Assembly (NCBI RefSeq): GCF_025499425.1
Contig: NZ_JAIMCB010000008.1
Location: 186,001-250,000, forward strand
Length of the DNA stretch: 64,000 nt
Direction of reading: 5' to 3'
From: Acidiferrimicrobium sp. IK
GTDB lineage: Bacteria; Actinomycetota; Acidimicrobiia; Acidimicrobiales; Palsa-688
Shown: positions 61,945 through 64,000 of the stretch, piece after piece
Position numbering within the stretch: position 1 is the first letter of the stretch
Layout: each line of letters starts with the position of its first letter
The notes under the pieces: model-generated
The model's database searches: none
What the model saw: the letters and a program-made list of their open reading frames with translations, nothing else
What the model was told of the DNA's origin: nothing
Program-made: the position numbers and the translations under genes

Positions 61945-62919
61945 TCACTTGGCGCCCTGGGCGGCCTTCAGCGGCTCCCACCACCACCGGTTGTCGCGGT
62001 ACCAGGCGAAGGTCGACTCGAGCGCCTCGTCGATGTGGCGGGTCCGCTCCCAGCCGAGGGCCCGGGCCTTCGAGCAGTCGACGGAATAGCGGCGGTCGTG
62101 GCCCAGGCGGTCCGCGACCCGCTCGATGCGGTCCTCGCCGGCGCCGGCCAGGGCCAGCAGGCGGCGGGTCAGCTCCAGGTTGGTGAGGAGGCTCTCGGCA
62201 CCGATGTTGTAGATCTCGCCGGGCTCGCCCCGTCGCAGCACGGTGTCGACCCCGGCGCAGTTGTCCTCCACGTGCAGCCAGTCGCGCTGATTGAGCCCGT
62301 CGCCGTACAGCGGGACCTTGCCGCCGTCGAGGAGGTTGGTGGCGAAGAGGGGGATGACCTTCTCCGGGTACTGCCACGGGCCGAAGTTGTTGGAGCTGCG
62401 GGTGATGAGCACAGGCAGGCCGTAGGTCGACCAGTAGGACCGGGCGATGAGGTCGGACCCCGCCTTGGACGCGCTGTAGGGGGATCGGGGGTCGAGAGGG
62501 TCCGACTCGAGCGAGTCACCGACCTCCACCGAGCCGTACACCTCGTCGGTGGAGATGTGCAGCACCCGGCCGATCTCGGCCTCCCGGCACGCCCGCATGA
62601 CCACGTTGGTGCCGACGCAGTTGGTGACGGAGAACGCGTCGGGCCCGGTGATCGACCGGTCGACGTGGCTCTCCGCCGCGAAGTGCACCACCGCGTCGTG
62701 GCCGGCCACGGCCGCGGAGAACGCCGCATGGTCGCAGATGTCGGCGTGCACGAAGCGGTACCGCGACCCGTACGTCTCCTCGACGTCGGCCAGCGTCGAC
62801 AGGTTGCCTGCGTAGGTGAGCGCGTCGTAGACCGTCACCTCGTCGTCGGTGTTGGCCAGGACCCAACGCGTGTAGTTGGACCCGATGAAACCGGCGCCGC
62901 CGGTGACGAGGAGTTTCAC
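61945..62919 (-). CDS. rmlB: dTDP-glucose 4,6-dehydratase
   Basis: 324 residues. TGGAGFIG binds NAD, and the active site is intact: Thr-Asp-Glu in HISTDEVYGS and the Tyr-Lys pair in SPYSASKAGSD. NNFGPWQYPEKVIPLF and GDGLNQRDWLHVEDN are the family signatures. It converts dTDP-glucose to the 4-keto-6-deoxy sugar. GTG 62919 follows TAGCCT (62928-62933) by eight bases, so this is the leaderless first gene of the rmlB-rmlD-wbbL operon. Confidence 0.96.
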   Translation of the reverse strand: MKLLVTGGAGFIGSNYTRWVLANTDDEVTVYDALTYAGNLSTLADVEETYGSRYRFVHADICDHAAFSAAVAGHDAVVHFAAESHVDRSITGPDAFSVTNCVGTNVVMRACREAEIGRVLHISTDEVYGSVEVGDSLESDPLDPRSPYSASKAGSDLIARSYWSTYGLPVLITRSSNNFGPWQYPEKVIPLFATNLLDGGKVPLYGDGLNQRDWLHVEDNCAGVDTVLRRGEPGEIYNIGAESLLTNLELTRRLLALAGAGEDRIERVADRLGHDRRYSVDCSKARALGWERTRHIDEALESTFAWYRDNRWWWEPLKAAQGAK

Positions 62920-62969
62920 GGAGGCGGAGGCTACCGGCTCGGGTCGCGGCGTCTCAGGTCGGCGACAGA

Positions 62970-62985
62970 TCATCGAATTTGATGA
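62970..62985. promoter_or_regulatory. Inverted repeat TCATC-N6-GATGA between divergent genes
   Basis: TCATC (62970-62974) and GATGA (62981-62985) flank GAATTT, making a near-palindrome (14 of 16 positions) in the 139-bp gap between rmlB and the SipW-type exported protein gene. A regulator site is plausible. Confidence 0.35.
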
Positions 62986-63058
62986 TGCGCCATGGCAGCG
63001 CGGAGAGGACCCTCGTGTTCGATACGCGACATCAATGCGCGACAGCGAGGAGAGAGAA

Positions 63059-63808
63059 ATGGGTAAGGGCAGATTCTCTGCGAAGGGGCGGGTTGTGCGG
63101 GTGACCGCATTCTGCGGGGTGCTCGCCGGCTCGGCGGCTCTGGTCGGGGCCGCGGCATCGGGCACCGGCGCCTACTTCAGCGACAGCCACACCGGGACCA
63201 TCCAGGTCTCCACCGGCCACATCCGGGTCGCCCCCACCAGCAGCTTGAGCCTCAACTACAGCGGTCTACTCCCGGGGGACTACCAAACCAACACCATCAC
63301 CTACCAAGCCCAGCCGTCGTCGGGGACGGAGGACATCTGGATGGTTTTCCCCTCTAGCGGCGGCTACCAGAAGTTCACCGGTGCACCCACAGACACTGGC
63401 GGAGGTGGTCTGGGCCGGTACGGGTTCTTCCAGGTGAAGGGCGTCCATGGCCTCGGTTTCGTATCGGGGAACCTGGCCTACCCCCGTAGCACCGACAAAA
63501 CCCCTGCGGTGTGCGCGACCAACGCCAACGGTGACGGCGGCAGCGCCACGACGGCGGCGAATAAGACGAACCCCCCGCCGCCCTACTGCCCGGTGCCCCA
63601 AGCCATCCTGCTCGGCTCCAACCTACCGGGCGGCTACAACGGCAGCGCCACGGTGACCTTCGGCTACACCGGGCTGCTCACCGGGCCGCAGGACGCGCCT
63701 TCCACCCCGCTGGTGGGCTTCCAGATCGTCGCCACCCAGCACGGCATCGCCCCCGGCGATCCCAACAACAGCGGACCCGGCCCGTTCGGTGGTCAGCAAG
63801 GCAGCTAA
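63059..63808 (+). CDS. Exported protein with SipW-type signal peptide (CalY/TasA-like)
   Basis: 249 residues. The N-terminus (VRVTAFCGVLAGSAALVGAAASGTGAYFSDS, read in parts) is the SipW-dependent signal: a hydrophobic run ending in the GTGAYFSDS motif, followed by TGTIQVSTGHI. The mature part is beta-rich (SLSLNYSGLLPGDYQTNTITY) with two Cys and a Gly/Pro-rich tail. Bacillus TasA, with this signal, forms biofilm fibres. ATG 63059 follows GAGGAGAGAG. The gene just downstream begins a signal peptidase, which supports the assignment. Fibre formation is not shown. Confidence 0.8.
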   Translation: MGKGRFSAKGRVVRVTAFCGVLAGSAALVGAAASGTGAYFSDSHTGTIQVSTGHIRVAPTSSLSLNYSGLLPGDYQTNTITYQAQPSSGTEDIWMVFPSSGGYQKFTGAPTDTGGGGLGRYGFFQVKGVHGLGFVSGNLAYPRSTDKTPAVCATNANGDGGSATTAANKTNPPPPYCPVPQAILLGSNLPGGYNGSATVTFGYTGLLTGPQDAPSTPLVGFQIVATQHGIAPGDPNNSGPGPFGGQQGS

Positions 63809-63885
63809 CGCACGGTTCGGGGGTGGCGGGCGGCGAGACTGACCTCGCCGCCCGCCACCCGCCCGATTAGCAGCGAGGAGCAGAG

Positions 63886-64000
63886 GTGGCCAAACGCATC
63901 GCCGGGGCAGCACTCGTCGTGTTGTTCCTGTCCGTCGCCGGAGTGGGAGGAACCCTTTGGGCGCGCGGCTACCGGGCGTTCATCATCCACACCGGATCGA
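63886..64000 (+). CDS. Signal peptidase I, SipW type (partial, runs off the window)
   Basis: The first 38 codons are present: VAKRIAGAALVVLFLSVAGVG is a membrane helix and GYRAFIIHTGS matches the start of the S26 peptidase core (GYRPFVVLSGSMEP type), where the catalytic Ser would follow just past the edge. Peptidases of the SipW (archaeal/ER-like) branch have a single N-terminal helix like this and cut SipW-type precursors. It is 77 bp downstream of such a precursor. GTG 63886 follows a GAGGAG. Confidence 0.7.
   Translation, partial: MAKRIAGAALVVLFLSVAGVGGTLWARGYRAFIIHTGS

Overview
The window is very GC-rich DNA from an actinobacterium. Many genes start with GTG, 1- to 8-base gene overlaps are common, and a TAnnnT hexamer lies 5-9 bases before many starts, as expected for leaderless mRNAs. 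F420 genes (cofD, cofE), the rmlB-rmlD-wbbL rhamnose-linker genes, a DUF3499 gene, the SIS/Trm112/ManB block and a secreted CHAP protein built from GYWLVA-type repeats together suggest the class Acidimicrobiia or a close relative. That placement is inference; no rRNA or tRNA gene is present to test it.

Bases 1-4.9 kb are accessory: a decayed IS3-type transposase, three regulators (XRE/MmyB, a ScbR-like TetR, a TetR with two matching operators) and two short-chain dehydrogenases. At 5.6-8.1 kb is an arsenic operon (arsR divergent from arsI-acr3-arsC). At 8.3-10.9 kb is a chemotaxis-like set (receiver-CheX fusion, CheB, CheX) with no kinase, receptor or motor gene nearby. A consensus promoter at 10.90 kb then drives a highly structured leader or small RNA that holds a 14-codon ORF.

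At 11.9-18.9 kb lies an envelope/partition block: ParA with a zinc-ribbon partner, a CHAP hydrolase, a lytic transglycosylase-NlpC/P60 enzyme behind a VirB8/TcpC-like protein and, divergently, a pseudokinase overlapping an FHA/zinc-ribbon protein. NudC, a 2OG oxygenase and a truncated haemoglobin follow. At 21.2-24.1 kb a possible Pro-rich leader peptide precedes a membrane-free MgtE-type sensor protein that overlaps an Nramp-family transporter with altered metal-site motifs.

From 24.9 to 47 kb the core is conserved and mostly on the minus strand: ftsX-ftsE, prfB, secA, an orphan NarL-type regulator, the SIS isomerase/Trm112/phosphomannomutase operon, large membrane proteins, a CPBP protease, DUF3499, ftsH, and a 1104-residue glycosyltransferase with its DUF5719 partner.

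From 47 to 63 kb lie cell-surface sugar genes (GDP-sugar-type reductase, three GT4 enzymes, nucleotidyltransferase, epimerase, wbbL, rmlD, rmlB) interrupted by cofD-cofE and alaS. The right edge holds a SipW-type exported protein and the start of its likely signal peptidase. I saw no tRNA, rRNA, CRISPR array or intact mobile element.
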